A stretch of DNA of 64,000 bases. It comes from Amblyomma americanum. Lineage: Eukaryota > Arthropoda > Arachnida > Ixodida > Ixodidae. Every line of letters begins with the position of its first letter. The first letter of the stretch is position 1. A model generated the notes under the pieces. The model searched no databases and had not been told where the DNA came from. It saw nothing but the letters and a program-made list of their open reading frames with translations. The DNA lies in the NCBI RefSeq assembly GCF_052857255.1, contig NC_135502.1:150473311-150537310 (forward strand). The letters run 5' to 3'. The position numbers and the translations under genes are program-made. Below are positions 1 to 9,425 of this stretch, piece after piece.

Positions 1-25
1 ATCCCCCTGAGAAGCATAACACATT

Positions 26-36
26 AAAAAAAAAAA
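26..36 (+). repeat. A-tract of the SINE (copy 1, 11 A)
   Basis: Between ACACATT and TTAACG each unit has a pure A run, usually 7-9 long and 11 here, the longest I noticed. Copy 96 has it interrupted by a C (AAAACAAA near 47111), and some copies in the right half read CATTGAAAAAAA. Length changes here explain much of the 1-2 bp variation in spacing between units. Confidence 0.7.
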
Positions 37-219
37 TTAACGTTCCCCTATGCACCTTGGTTTCGGTGACTGTTGGCTCCCTTCATAAATTTGTCAAACG
101 GGCCCCTCATTTCCTTTAACTTGTCTTTTAATAGCTTAACGAGGGTCTAGGTTCTGGCAGTCTTGATGCCATAGGTAGCATAAGAGGGCTCTCGCACAGT
201 TTCCGCCCTCGCCGTTAGA

Positions 220-234
220 TGACGTTCTACGTCA
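220..234. other. Dyad 1, TGACGT-tct-ACGTCA (copy 1 as example)
   Basis: A 6-bp inverted repeat with a 3-nt centre, TGACGTTCTACGTCA. The half-site TGACGT is also the core recognised by CREB/ATF bZIP proteins, but here the halves are spread by 3 nt, so that match is weak. Class Q keeps the 5-bp GACGT symmetry as GACGTTCGACGTC. Class F breaks it (GACGTTCTTCGTC). Classes L and G keep it, but several G copies lose the 3 nt GAC at its left edge. Confidence 0.5.
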
Positions 235-250
235 CGCTCGCGGTATTACA

Positions 251-265
251 GGACGTGCTACGTCC
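251..265. other. Dyad 2, GGACGT-gct-ACGTCC (copy 1 as example)
   Basis: A second 6-bp inverted repeat with a 3-nt centre, GGACGTGCTACGTCC, whose centre lies 31 bp from that of dyad 1. Both share the core ACGT-N3-ACGT. It is nearly invariant; B1 copies 32, 39 and 51 have GGACGTCCTACGTCC, copy 80 has GGACATGCTACGTCC, and copy 95 has GGACGTGCGACGTCC. It could be a protein-binding site or a small cruciform; neither is shown. Confidence 0.5.
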
Positions 266-325
266 GCCGCTATGGTCGAGGGTGGCGCTGGTGAACACTC
301 TCAAGGCTCGCTTACACCCAGTAAA

Positions 326-333
326 CATAAATA
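326..333 (+). promoter_or_regulatory. TATA-like element upstream of tRNA-like head (copy 1 as example)
   Basis: CATAAATA is centred about 31 bp upstream of the head start at 361, the position at which upstream TATA-like elements assist some polymerase III genes. It recurs in most units. Class H has CATACATA, class L and G have CCTAAATA, and two K copies (77 and 87) have CAAAAAAA. A role is inferred from position only. Confidence 0.35.
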
Positions 334-360
334 CCCAAGAGAGCAGCAGATTGGACAGCC

Positions 361-610
361 GTCGCCGTAGCTCAGTTGGTAAGAGCACCGGACGCGATAT
401 TCGGAGGTCGTGGGTTCGGATACCACCGGCGGCATGGTTGTTTTTTCTGCTGCTTTATAAGTATTTTCTTTAAGCGATTTATTAACCTAAGTATTATTGT
501 CCCCCTGAGAAGCATAACACATTAAAAAAAAATTAACGTTCCCCTATGCACCTTGGTTTCGGTGACTGTTGGCTCCCTTCATAAATTTGTCAAACGGGCC
601 CCTCATTTCC
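361..610 (+). mobile_element. tRNA-derived SINE-like half of the unit (copy 1 as type example)
   Basis: The order is that of a tRNA-derived SINE: tRNA-like head (361-434), T6 run (441-446), AT-rich body (about 447-500), CCCCCTGAGAAGC block, A-tract (523-531), then a tail from CCCCTATGCACCTTGG to about GGGCCCCTCATTTCC. Such elements are copied by polymerase III transcription and reverse transcription with a LINE partner. Here the element is locked into a tandem unit and I see no target-site duplications around it, so most copies arose by tandem duplication and not by separate insertions. Head and tail recall ixodid-tick SINEs (Ruka-type); that assignment is from memory. The 3' limit is approximate. 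Confidence 0.72.
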
Positions 611-856
611 TTTAACTTGTCTGCTAATAGCTTAACGACGGTCTAGGTTCTGGCAGTCTTGATGCCATAGGTAGCATAAGAGGGCTCTCGCACAGTTTCC
701 GCCCTCGCCGTGAGATGACGTTCTACGTCATGCTCGCGGAATTACAGGACGTGCTACGTCCGCCGCTATGGTCGAGGGTGGCGCTGGTGAACACTCTCAA
801 GGCTCGCTTACACCCAGTAAACATAAATACCCAAGAGAGCAGCAGATTGGACAGCC
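611..856 (+). repeat. Non-SINE half of the unit, function unknown (copy 2 as type example)
   Basis: About 245 bp between the SINE tail and the next tRNA-like head. It contains CTAGGTTCTGGCAGTC, a GC-richer middle with two dyads of the form ACGT-N3-ACGT, the CGCTATGGTCGAGGGTGGCG segment, and an AT-rich CATAAATA shortly before the head. I recognise no gene or element in it. It is found once per unit in all 129 copies, so it was fused to the SINE before the array expanded. It could be unique flanking DNA captured at the original insertion, or the 5' part of a longer composite element. Confidence 0.75.
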
Positions 857-863
857 GTCGCCG

Positions 864-875
864 TAGCTCAGTTGG
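864..875 (+). promoter_or_regulatory. Polymerase III A box (copy 2 as example)
   Basis: TAGCTCAGTTGG fits the internal A-box consensus TRGCNNAGYNGG exactly, 7 nt into the tRNA-like head. The same 12 bases recur in nearly all copies. Exceptions are the 4-nt deletions in copies 41 and 53, CAGCTCAGTTGG in class C, a G-to-A change in copy 107, and TAGCTGAGTTGG in copy 128. Confidence 0.8.
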
Positions 876-908
876 TAAGAGCACCGGACGCGATAATCGG
901 AGGTCGTG

Positions 909-919
909 GGTTCGGATCC
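909..919 (+). promoter_or_regulatory. Polymerase III B box (copy 2 as example)
   Basis: GGTTCGGATCC lies 33 nt after the A box, a normal spacing for TFIIIC binding. It differs from the consensus GGTTCGANNCC at one base (G for A). It also contains a BamHI site, GGATCC, present in most units but lost in the 18 class V copies (GGATACC). Confidence 0.78.
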
Positions 920-936
920 CATCGGCGGCATGGTTG

Positions 937-942
937 TTTTTT
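937..942 (+). terminator. T6 polymerase III terminator (copy 2 as example)
   Basis: Six T residues begin 7 nt after the discriminator base of the tRNA-like head and recur at the same offset (head start +80 to +85) in nearly all units. Animal polymerase III stops at four or more T. Transcripts starting near the head would therefore be only about 80-90 nt and would lack the SINE body and tail. Confidence 0.65.
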
Positions 943-1849
943 CTGCTGCTTTATAAGTAATTTTCGTTAAGCGATTTATTAATCTAAGTATTATTATCCC
1001 CCTGAGAAGCATAACACATTAAAAAAAAATTAACGTTCCCCTGTGCACCTTGGTTTCGGTGACTGTTGGCTCCCTTCATAAATTTGTCAAACGGGCCCCT
1101 CATTTCCTTTAACTTGTCTGCTAATAGCTTAACGAGGGTCTAGGTTCTGGCAGTCTTGATGCCATAGGTAGCATAAGAGGGCTCTCGCACAGTTTCCGCC
1201 CTCGCCGTTAGATGACGTTCTACGTCACGCTCGCGGTATTACAGGACGTGCTACGTCCGCCGCTATGGTCGAGGGTGGCGCTGGTGAACTCTCAAGGCTC
1301 GCTTACACCCAGTAAACATAAATACCCAAGAGAGCAGCAGATTGGACAGCCGTCGCAGTAGCTCAGTTGGTAAGAGCACCGGACGCGATATTCGGAGGTC
1401 GTGGGTTCGGATCCCACCGGCGGCATGGTTGTTTTTTCTGCTGCCTTATAAGTAATTTTCGTTAGGCGATTTATTAATCTAAGTATTATTATCCCCCTGA
1501 GAAGCATAACACATTAAAAAAAAAATTAACGTTCCCCTATGCACCTTGGTTTCGGTGACTGTTGGCTCCCTTCATAAATTTGTCAAACGTGCCCCTCATT
1601 TCCTTTAACTTGTCTTTTAATAGCTTAACGAGGGTCTAGGTTCTGGCAGTCTTGATGCCATAGGTAGCATAAGAGGGCTCTCGCACAGTTTCCGCCCTCG
1701 CCGTTAGATGACGTTCTACGTCACGCTCGCGGTATTACAGGACGTGCTACGTCCGCCGCTATGGTCGAGGGTGGCGCTGGTGAACACTCTCAAGGCTCGC
1801 TTACACCCAGTAAACATAAATACCCAAGAGAGCAGCAGATTGGACAGCC

Positions 1850-1923
1850 GTCGCCGTAGCTCAGTTGGTAAGAGCACCGGACGCGATATTCGGAGGTCGT
1901 GGGTTCGGATACCACCGGCGGCA
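1850..1923 (+). pseudogene. Class V tRNA-like head (copy 4 as example)
   Basis: The T arm reads GTGGG-TTCGGAT-ACCAC, so the first T-stem pair is A against G, the B box ends in ATAC, and the BamHI site is gone. The same change is in 18 heads: 361, 1850, 3339, 5816, 12265, 14746, 18215, 24151, 33553, 36528, 41487, 45457, 46451, 49923, 57865, 61340, 62333 and 63327. Confidence 0.6.
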
Positions 1924-4900
1924 TGGTTGTTTTTTCTGCTGCTTTATAAGTAATTTTCTTTAAGCGATTTATTAACCTAAGTATTATTGTCCCCCTGAGA
2001 AGCATAACACATTAAAAAAAAATTAACGTTCCCCTATGCACCTTGGTTTCGGTGACTGTTGGCTCCCTTCATAAATTTGTCAAACGGGCCCCTCATTTCC
2101 TTTAACTTGTCTGCTAATAGCTTAACGACGGTCTAGGTTCTGGCAGTCTTGATGCCATAGGTAGCATAAGAGGGCTCTCGCACAGTTTCCGCCCTCGCCG
2201 TTAGATGACGTTCTACGTCATGCTCGCGGAATTACAGGACGTGCTACGTCCGCCGCTATGGTCGAGGGTGGCGCTGGTGAACACTCTCAAGGCTCGCTTA
2301 CACCCAGTAAACATAAATACCCAAGAGAGCAGCAGATTGGACAGCCGTCGCCGTAGCTCAGTTGGTAAGAGCACCGGACGCGATATTCGGAGGTCGTGGG
2401 TTCGGATCCCATCGGCGGCATGGTTGTTTTTTCTGCTGCTTTATAAGTAACTTTCTTTAAGCGATTTATTAATCTAAGTATTATTATCCCCCTGAGAAGC
2501 ATAACACATTAAAAAAAAATTAACGTTCCCCTATGCACCTTGGTTTCGGTGACTGTTGGCTCCCTTCATAAATTTGTCAAACGGGCCCCTCATTTCCTTT
2601 AACTTGTCTGCTAATAGCTTAACGAGGGTCTAGGTTCTGGCAGTCTTGATGCCATAGGTAGCATAAGAGGGCTCTCGCACAGTTTCCGCCCTCGCCGTTA
2701 GATGACGTTCTTCGTCACGCTCGCGGTATTACAGGACGTGCTACGTCCGCCGCTATGGTCGAGGGTGGCGCTGGTGAACACTCTCATGGCTCGTTTACAC
2801 CCAGTAAACATAAATACCCAAGAGAGCAGCAGATTGGACAGCCGTCGCCGTAGCTCAGTTGGTAAGAGCACCGGGCGCGATATTCGGAGGTCGTGGGTTC
2901 GGATCCCACTGGCGGCATGGTTGTTTTTTCTGCTGCTTTATAAGTTTTTTCGTTAAGCGATTTATTATTCTAAGTATTATTATCCCCCTGAGAAGCATAA
3001 CACATTAAAAAAAATTACCGTTCCCCTATGCACCTTGGTTTCGGTGACTGTTGGCTCCCTTCATAAATTTGTCAAACGGGCCCCTCATTTCCTTTAACTT
3101 GTCTGCTAATAGCTTAACGAGGGTCTAGGTTCTGGCAGTCTTGATGCCATAGGTAGCATAAGAGGGCTCTCGCACAGTTTCCGCCCTCGCCGTTAGATGA
3201 CGTTCTACGTCACGCTCGCGGTATTACAGGACGTGCTACGTCCGCCGCTATGGTCGAGGGTGGCGCTGGTGAACACTCTCAAGGCTCGCTTACACCCAGT
3301 AAACATAAATACCCAAGAGAGCAGCAGATTGGACAGCCGTCGCCGTAGCTCAGTTGGTAAGAGCACCGGACGCGATATTCGGAGGTCGTGGGTTCGGATA
3401 CCACCGGCGGCATGGTTGTTTTTTCTGCTGCTTTATAAGTAATTTTCTTTAAGCGATTTATTACCCTAAGTATTATTATCCCCTGAGAAGCATAACACAT
3501 TAAAAAAAAATTAACGTTCCCCTATGCACCTTGGTTTCGGTGACTGTTGGCTCCCTTCATAAATTTGTCAAACGGGCCCCTCATTTCCTTTAACTTGTCT
3601 GCTAATAGCTTAACGACGGTCTAGGTTCTGGCAGTCTTGATGCCATAGGTAGCATAAGAGGGCTCTCGCACAGTTTCCGCCCTCGCCGTTAGATGACGTT
3701 CTACGTCATGCTCGCGGAATTACAGGACGTGCTACGTCCGCCGCTATGGTCGAGGGTGGCGCTGGTGAACACTCTCAAGGCTCGCTTACACCCAGTAAAC
3801 ATAAATACCCAAGAGAGCAGCAGATTGGACAGCCGTCGCCGTAGCTCAGTTGGTAAGAGCACCGGACGCGATATTCGGAGGTCGTGGGTTCGGATCCCAT
3901 CGCCCGCATGGTTGTTTTTTCTGCTGCTTTATAAGTAACTTTCTTTAAGCGATTTATTAATCTAAGTATTATTATCCCCCTGAGAAGCATAACACATTAA
4001 AAAAAAATTAACGTTCCCCTATGCACCTTGGTTTCGGTGACTGTTGGCTCCCTACATAAATTTGTCAAACGGGCCCCTCAATTCCTTTAACTTGTCTGCT
4101 AATAGCTTAACGAGGGTCTAGGTGCTGGCAGTCTTGATGCCATAGGTAGCATAAGAGGGCTCTCGCACAGTTTCCGCCCTCGCCGTTAGATGACGTTCTA
4201 CGTCACGCTCGCGGTATTACAGGACGTGCTACGTCCGCCGCTATGGTCGAGGGTGGCGCTGGTGAACTCTCAAGGCTCGCTTACACCCAGTAAACATAAA
4301 TACCCAAGAGAGCAGCAGATTGGACAGCCGTCGCAGTAGCTCAGTTGGTAAGAGCACCGGACGCGATATTCGGAGGTCGTGGGTTCGGATCCCACCGGCG
4401 GCATGGTTGTTTTTTCTGCTGCTTTATAGGTAATTTTCGTTAAGCGATTTATTAATCTAAGTACTATTATCCCCCTGAGAAGCATAACACATTAAAAAAA
4501 AATTAACGTTCCCCTATGCACCTTGGTTTCGGTGACTGTTGGCTCCCTTCATAAATTTGTCAAACGGGCCCCTCATTTCCTTTAACTTGTCTGCTAATAG
4601 CTTAACGAGGGTCTAGGTTCTGGCAGTCTTGATGCCATAGGTAGCATAAGAGGGCTCTCGCACAGTTTCCGCCCTCGCCGTTAGATGACGTTCTACGTCA
4701 TGCTCGCGGAATTACAGGACGTGCTACGTCCGCCGCTATGGTCGAGGGTGGCGCTGGTGAACACTCTCAAGGCTCGCTTACACCCAGTAAACATAAATAC
4801 CCAAGAGAGCAGCAGATTGGACAGCCGTCGCCGTAGCTCAGTTGGTAAGAGCACCGGACGCGATATTCGGAGGTCGTGGGTTCGGATCCCATCGGCGGCA

Positions 4901-5319
4901 TGGTTGTTTTTTCTGCTGCTTTATAAGTAACTTTCTTTAAGCGATTTATAATCTAAGTAATATTATCCCCCTGAGAAGCATAACACATTAAAAAAAATTA
5001 ACGTTCCCCTATGCACCTTGGTTTCGGTGACTGTTGGCTCCCTTCATAAATTTGTCAAACGGGCCCCTCATTTCCTTTAACTTGTCTGCTAATAGCTGAA
5101 CGAGGGTCTAGGTTCTGGCAGTCTTGATGCCATAGGTAGCATAAGAGGGCTCTCGCACAGTTTCCGCCCTCGCCGTTAGATGACGTTCTACGTCACGCTC
5201 GCGGTATTACAGGACGTGCTACGTCCGCCGCTATGGTCGAGGGTGGCGCTGGTGAACTCTCAAGTCTCGCTTACACCCAGTAAACATAAATACACAAGAG
5301 AGCAGCAGATTGTACAGCC

Positions 5320-5393
5320 GTCGCAGTAGCTCAGTTGGTAAGAGCACCGGACGCGATATTCGGAGGTCGTGGGTTCGGATCCCACCGGCGGCA
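5320..5393 (+). pseudogene. Class B tRNA-like head (copy 11, B2, as example)
   Basis: The acceptor strand GTCGCAG leaves an A-G mismatch at the sixth pair. The 26 class B heads share this and the upstream 2-nt loss GAACTCTCAAG. B2 adds AAGTCTCGC and AATACACAAG; B1 adds CTTTATAGG and AAGTACTATT. The A box is intact, so transcription may persist although the RNA would fold less well. Confidence 0.6.
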
Positions 5394-7800
5394 TGGTTGT
5401 TTTTTCTGCTGCTTTATAAGTAATTTTCGTTAAGCGATTTATTATTCTAAGTATTATTATCCCCCTGAGAAGCATAACACATTAAAAAAAATTAACGTTC
5501 CCCTATGCACCTTGGTTTCGGTGACTGTTGGCTCCCTTCATAAATTTGTCAAACGGGCCCCTCATTTCCTTTAACTTGTCTGCTAATAGCTTAACGAGGG
5601 TCTAGGTTCTGGCAGTCTTGATGCCATAGGTAGCATAAGAGGGCTCTCGCACAGTTTCCGCCCTCGCCGTTAGATGACGTTCGACGTCACGCTCGCGGTA
5701 TAACAGGACGTGCTACGTCCGCCGCAATGGTCGAGGGTGGCACTGGTGAACACTCTCAAGGCTCGCTTACACCCAGTAAACATAAATACCCAAGAGAGCA
5801 GCAGATTGGACAGCCGTCGCCGTAGCTCAGTTGGTAAGAGCACCGGACGCGATATTCGGAGGTCGTGGGTTCGGATACCACCGGCGGCATGGTTGTTTTT
5901 TCTGCTGCTTTATAAGTAATTTTCTTTAAGCGATTTATTAACCTAAGTATTATTATCCCCCTGAGAAGCATAACACATTAAAAAAAAATTAACGTTCCCC
6001 TATGCACCTTGGTTTCGGTGACTGTTGGCTCCCTTCATAAATTTGTCAAACGGGCCCCTCATTTCCTTTAACTTGTCTGCTAATAGCTTAACGACGGTCT
6101 AGGTTCTGGCAGTCTTGATGCCATAGGTAGCATAAGAGGGCTCTCGCACAGTTTCCGCCCTCGCCGTTAGATGACGTTCTACGTCATGCTCGCGGAATTA
6201 CAGGACGTGCTACGTCCGCCGCTATGGTCGAGGGTGGCGCTGGTGAACACTCTCAAGGCTCGCTTACACCCAGTAAACATAAATACCCAAGAGAGCAGCA
6301 GATTGGACAGCCGTCGCCGTAGCTCAGTTGGTAAGAGCACCGGACGCGATATTCGGAGGTCGTGGGTTCGGATCCCATCGGCAGCATGGTTGTTTTTTCT
6401 GCTGCTTTATAAGTAACTTTCTTTAAGCGATTTATTAATCTAAGTATTATTATCCCCCTGAGAAGCATAACACATTAAAAAAAAATTAACGTTCCCCTAT
6501 GCACCTTGGTTTCGGTGACTGTTGGCTCCCTACATAAATTTGTCAAACGGGCCCCTCAATTCCTTTAACTTGTCTGCTAATAGCTTAACGAGGGTCTAGG
6601 TTCTGGCAGTCTTGATGCCATAGGCAGCATAAGAGGGCTCTTGCACAGTTTCCGCCCTCGCCGTTAGATTACGTTCTACGTCACGCTCGTGGTATTACAG
6701 GACGTGCTACGTCCGCCGCTATGGTCGAGGGTGGCGCTGGTGAATACTCTCAAGGCTCGCTTACACCCAGTAAACATAAATACCCAAGAGAGCAGCAGAT
6801 TGGACAGCCGTCGCCGTAGCTCAGTTGGTAAGAGCACCGGACGCGATATTCGGAGGTCGTGGGTTCGGATCCCATCGGCGGCATGGTTGTTTTTTCAGCT
6901 GCTTTATAAGTAACTTTCTTTAAGCGATTTATTAATCTAAGTAATATTATCCCCCTGAGAAGCATAACACATTAAAAAAAATTAACGTTCCCCTATGCAC
7001 CTTGGTTTCGGTGACTGTTGGCTCCCTTCATAAATTTGTCAAACGGGCTCCTCATTTCCTTTAACTTGTCTGCTAATAGCTTAACGAGGGTCTAGGTTCT
7101 CGCAGTCTTGATGCCATAGGTAGCATAAGAGGGCTCTCGCACAGTTTCCGCCCTCGCCGTTAGATGACGTTCTACGTCACGCTCGCGGTATTACAGGACG
7201 TGCTACGTCCGCCGCTATGGTCGAGGGTGGCGCTGGTGAACTCTCAAGGCTCGCTTACACCCAGTAAACATAAATACCCAAGAGAGCAGCAGATTGGACA
7301 GCCGTCGCAGTAGCTCAGTTGGTAAGAGCACCGGACGCGATATTCGGAGGTCGTGGGTTCGGATCCCACCGGCGGCATGGTTGTTTTTTCTGCTGCTTTA
7401 TAAGTAATTTTCGTTAGGCGATTTATTAATCTAAGTATTATTATCCCCCTGAGAAGCATAACACATTAAAAAAAAATTAACGTTCCCCTATGCACCTTGG
7501 TTTCGGTGACTGTTGGCTCCCTTCATAAATTTGTCAAACGGGCCCCTCATTTCCTTTAACTTGTCTTTTAATAGCTTAACGAGGGTCTAGGTTCTGGCAG
7601 TCTTGATGCCATAGGTAGCATAAGAGGGCTCTCGCACAGTTTCCGCCCTCGCCGTTAGATGACGTTCTACGTCACGCTCGCGGTATTACAGGACGTGCTA
7701 CGTCCGCCGCTATGGTCGAGGGTGGCGCTGGTGAACACTCTCAAGGCTCGCTTACACCCAGTAAACATAAATACCCAAGAGAGCAGCAGATTGGACAGCC

Positions 7801-7874
7801 GTCGCCGTAGCTCAGTTGGTAAGAGCACCGGACGCGATATTCGGAGGTCGTGGTTTCGGATCCCACCGGCGGCA
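7801..7874 (+). pseudogene. Class N tRNA-like head (copy 16 as example)
   Basis: GTGGTTTCGGATCCC replaces GTGGGTTCGGATCCC, breaking the last T-stem pair and the first G of the B box. The change is in heads at 7801, 9288, 48434, 54389, 54886, 55878 and 59356, mostly linked to GCATTATAAG just downstream. Confidence 0.6.
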
Positions 7875-9425
7875 TGGTTGTTTTTTCTGCTGCATTATAA
7901 GTAATTTTCTTTAAGCGATTTATTAATCTAAGTAATATTATCCCCCTGAGAAGCATAACGCATTAAAAAAAATTAACGTTCCCCTATGCACCTTGGTTTC
8001 GGTGACTGTTGGCTCCCTTCATAAATTTGTCAAACGGGCCCCTCATTTCCTTTAACTTGTCTGCTAATAGCTTAACGAGGGTCTAGGTTCTGGCAGTCTT
8101 GATGCCATAGGTAGCATAAGAGGGCTCTCGCAAAGTTTCCGCCCTCGCCGTTAGATGACGTTCTACGTCACGCTCGCGGTATCACAGGACGTGCTACGTC
8201 CGCCGCTATGGTCGAGGGTGGCGCTGGTGAACACTCTCAAGGCTCGCTTACACCCAGTAAACACAAATACCCAAGAGAGCAGCATATTGGACAGCCGTCG
8301 CCGTAGCTCAGTTGGTAAGAGCACCGGACGCGATATTCGGAGGTCGTGGGTTCGGATCCCACTGGCGGCATGGTTGTTTTTTCTGCTGCTTTATAAGCAA
8401 TTTTCTTTAAGCGATTTATTAATCTAAGTATTATTATCCCCCTGAGAAGCATAACACATTAAAAAAAATTAACGTTCCCCTATGCACCTTGGTTTCGGTG
8501 ACTGTTGGCTCCCTTCATAAATTTGTCAAACGGGCCCCTCATTTCCTTTAACTTCTCTGCTAATAGTTTAACGAGGGTCTAGGTTCTGGCAGTCTTGATG
8601 CATAGGTAGCACAAGAGGGCTCTCGCACAGTTTCCGCCCTCGCCGTTAGATGACGTTCTACGTCACGCTCGCGGTATTACAGGACGTGCTACGTCCGCCG
8701 CTATGGTCGAGGGTGGCGCTGGTGAACACTCTCAAGGCTCGCTTACACCCAGTAAACCTAAATACCCAAGAGAGCAGCAGATTGGACAGCCGTCGCCGTA
8801 GCTCAGTTGGTAAGAGCACCGGACGCGATATTCGGAGGTCGTGGGTTCGGATCCCATCGGCGGCATGGTTGTTTTTTCTGCTGCTTTATAAGAAACTTTC
8901 TTTAAGCGATTTATTAATCCAAGTATTATTATCCCCCTGAGAAGCATAACACATTAAAAAAAATTAACGTTCCCCTATGCACCTTGGTTTCGGTGACTGT
9001 TGGCTCCCTTCATAAATTTGTCAAACGGGCCCCTCATTTCCTTTAACTTGTCTGCTAATAGCTTAACGAGGGTCTAGGTTCTGGCAGTCTTGATGCCATA
9101 GGTAGCATAAGAGGGCTCTCGCACAGTTTCCGCCCTCGCCGTTAGATGACGTTCTACGTCACGCTCGCAGTATTACAGGACGTGCTACGTCCGCCGCTAT
9201 GGTCGAGGGTGGCGCTGGTGAACACTCTCAAGGCTCGCTTACACCCAGTAAACATAAATACCCAAGAGAGCAGCAGATTGGACAGCCGTCGCCGTAGCTC
9301 AGTTGGTAAGAGCACCGGACGCGATATTCGGAGGTCGTGGTTTCGGATCCCACCGGCGGCATGGTTGTTTTTTCTGAGCATTATAAGTAATTTTCTTTAA
9401 GCGATTTATTAATCTAAGTATTATT

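Larger units (their letters stand above)
857..930 (+). tRNA. tRNA-like head of the unit (copy 2, class A)
   Basis: The 74 nt fold as a class I tRNA. The acceptor stem GTCGCCG pairs with CGGCGGC (one G-U) and A73 follows. The D arm is GCTC/GAGC with a 9-nt loop AGTTGGTAA. The anticodon stem is CCGGA against TTCGG in most copies; this copy has ATCGG, which costs one pair. The variable loop is AGGTC. The T arm is GTGGG-TTCGGAT-CCCAY. The anticodon loop CGCGATA has G at position 33, where U is almost invariant. The nominal anticodon CGA would be serine, but serine tRNAs need a long variable arm. No CCA is encoded. A SINE head or pseudo-tRNA is more likely than a translating tRNA. The D and T arms resemble lysine or isoleucine tRNAs, so the ancestor is uncertain. 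Confidence 0.6.
1..4468 (+). repeat. Array segment, copies 1-9: V A B0 V A F V A B1
   Basis: tRNA-like heads start at 361, 857, 1352, 1850, 2347, 2844, 3339, 3835 and 4330. Class V has GGATACC in the T arm, which removes one T-stem pair. Class A has CATGCTCGCGGAATTA upstream and CCCATCGGCGG at the 3' end. Class B lacks 2 nt (GAACTCTCAAG) and has GTCGCAG in the acceptor stem. Class F has TTCTTCGTC and CTCATGGCTCG. Copies 1 and 4, like 16 and 25, carry GTCTTTTAATAGC, and copies 4, 16 and 25 each directly follow a B0 copy. Copy 2 carries CCGTGAGATG, shared only with copy 27. Confidence 0.85.
4469..9425 (+). repeat. Array segment, copies 10-19: A B2 Q A Z B0 N S L N
   Basis: Heads start at 4827, 5320, 5816, 6313, 6810, 7304, 7801, 8297, 8792 and 9288. 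Class Q has four linked changes: TTCGACG, TATAACAGG, CGCAATGG and GTGGCACTGG. Class Z has GATTACGTTC, CTCGTGGTATT and GAATACTC. Class S has AGCATATTGG. Class L has AAACCTAAATA. Class N has GTGGTTTCGG, which damages the last T-stem pair and the B box, and usually GCATTATAAG. Copy 19 also loses 3 nt after the T6 run. Almost every copy here is a different class. Confidence 0.85.

Noticed and set aside
219..473. Forward open frame of 69-96 codons starting at the ATG of dyad 1 in most units
   Set aside because: It runs through the dyads and the tRNA-like head, is broken by the 2-nt deletion in all class B units, varies in length with indels, and has no recognisable domain.
361..610. Target-site duplications around the SINE half
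   Set aside because: I compared the bases before the head with those after the tail and saw no convincing direct repeat, so no insertion site is annotated.
857..930. Functional tRNA-Ser (CGA)
   Set aside because: The variable loop is only 5 nt, U33 is absent and the identity features of serine tRNA are missing.
797..1012. Reverse open frame of about 71 codons in nearly all units
   Set aside because: It is the antisense of the SINE body and tRNA head. Its recurrence follows from repetition, and nonsynonymous changes mirror the DNA class differences.
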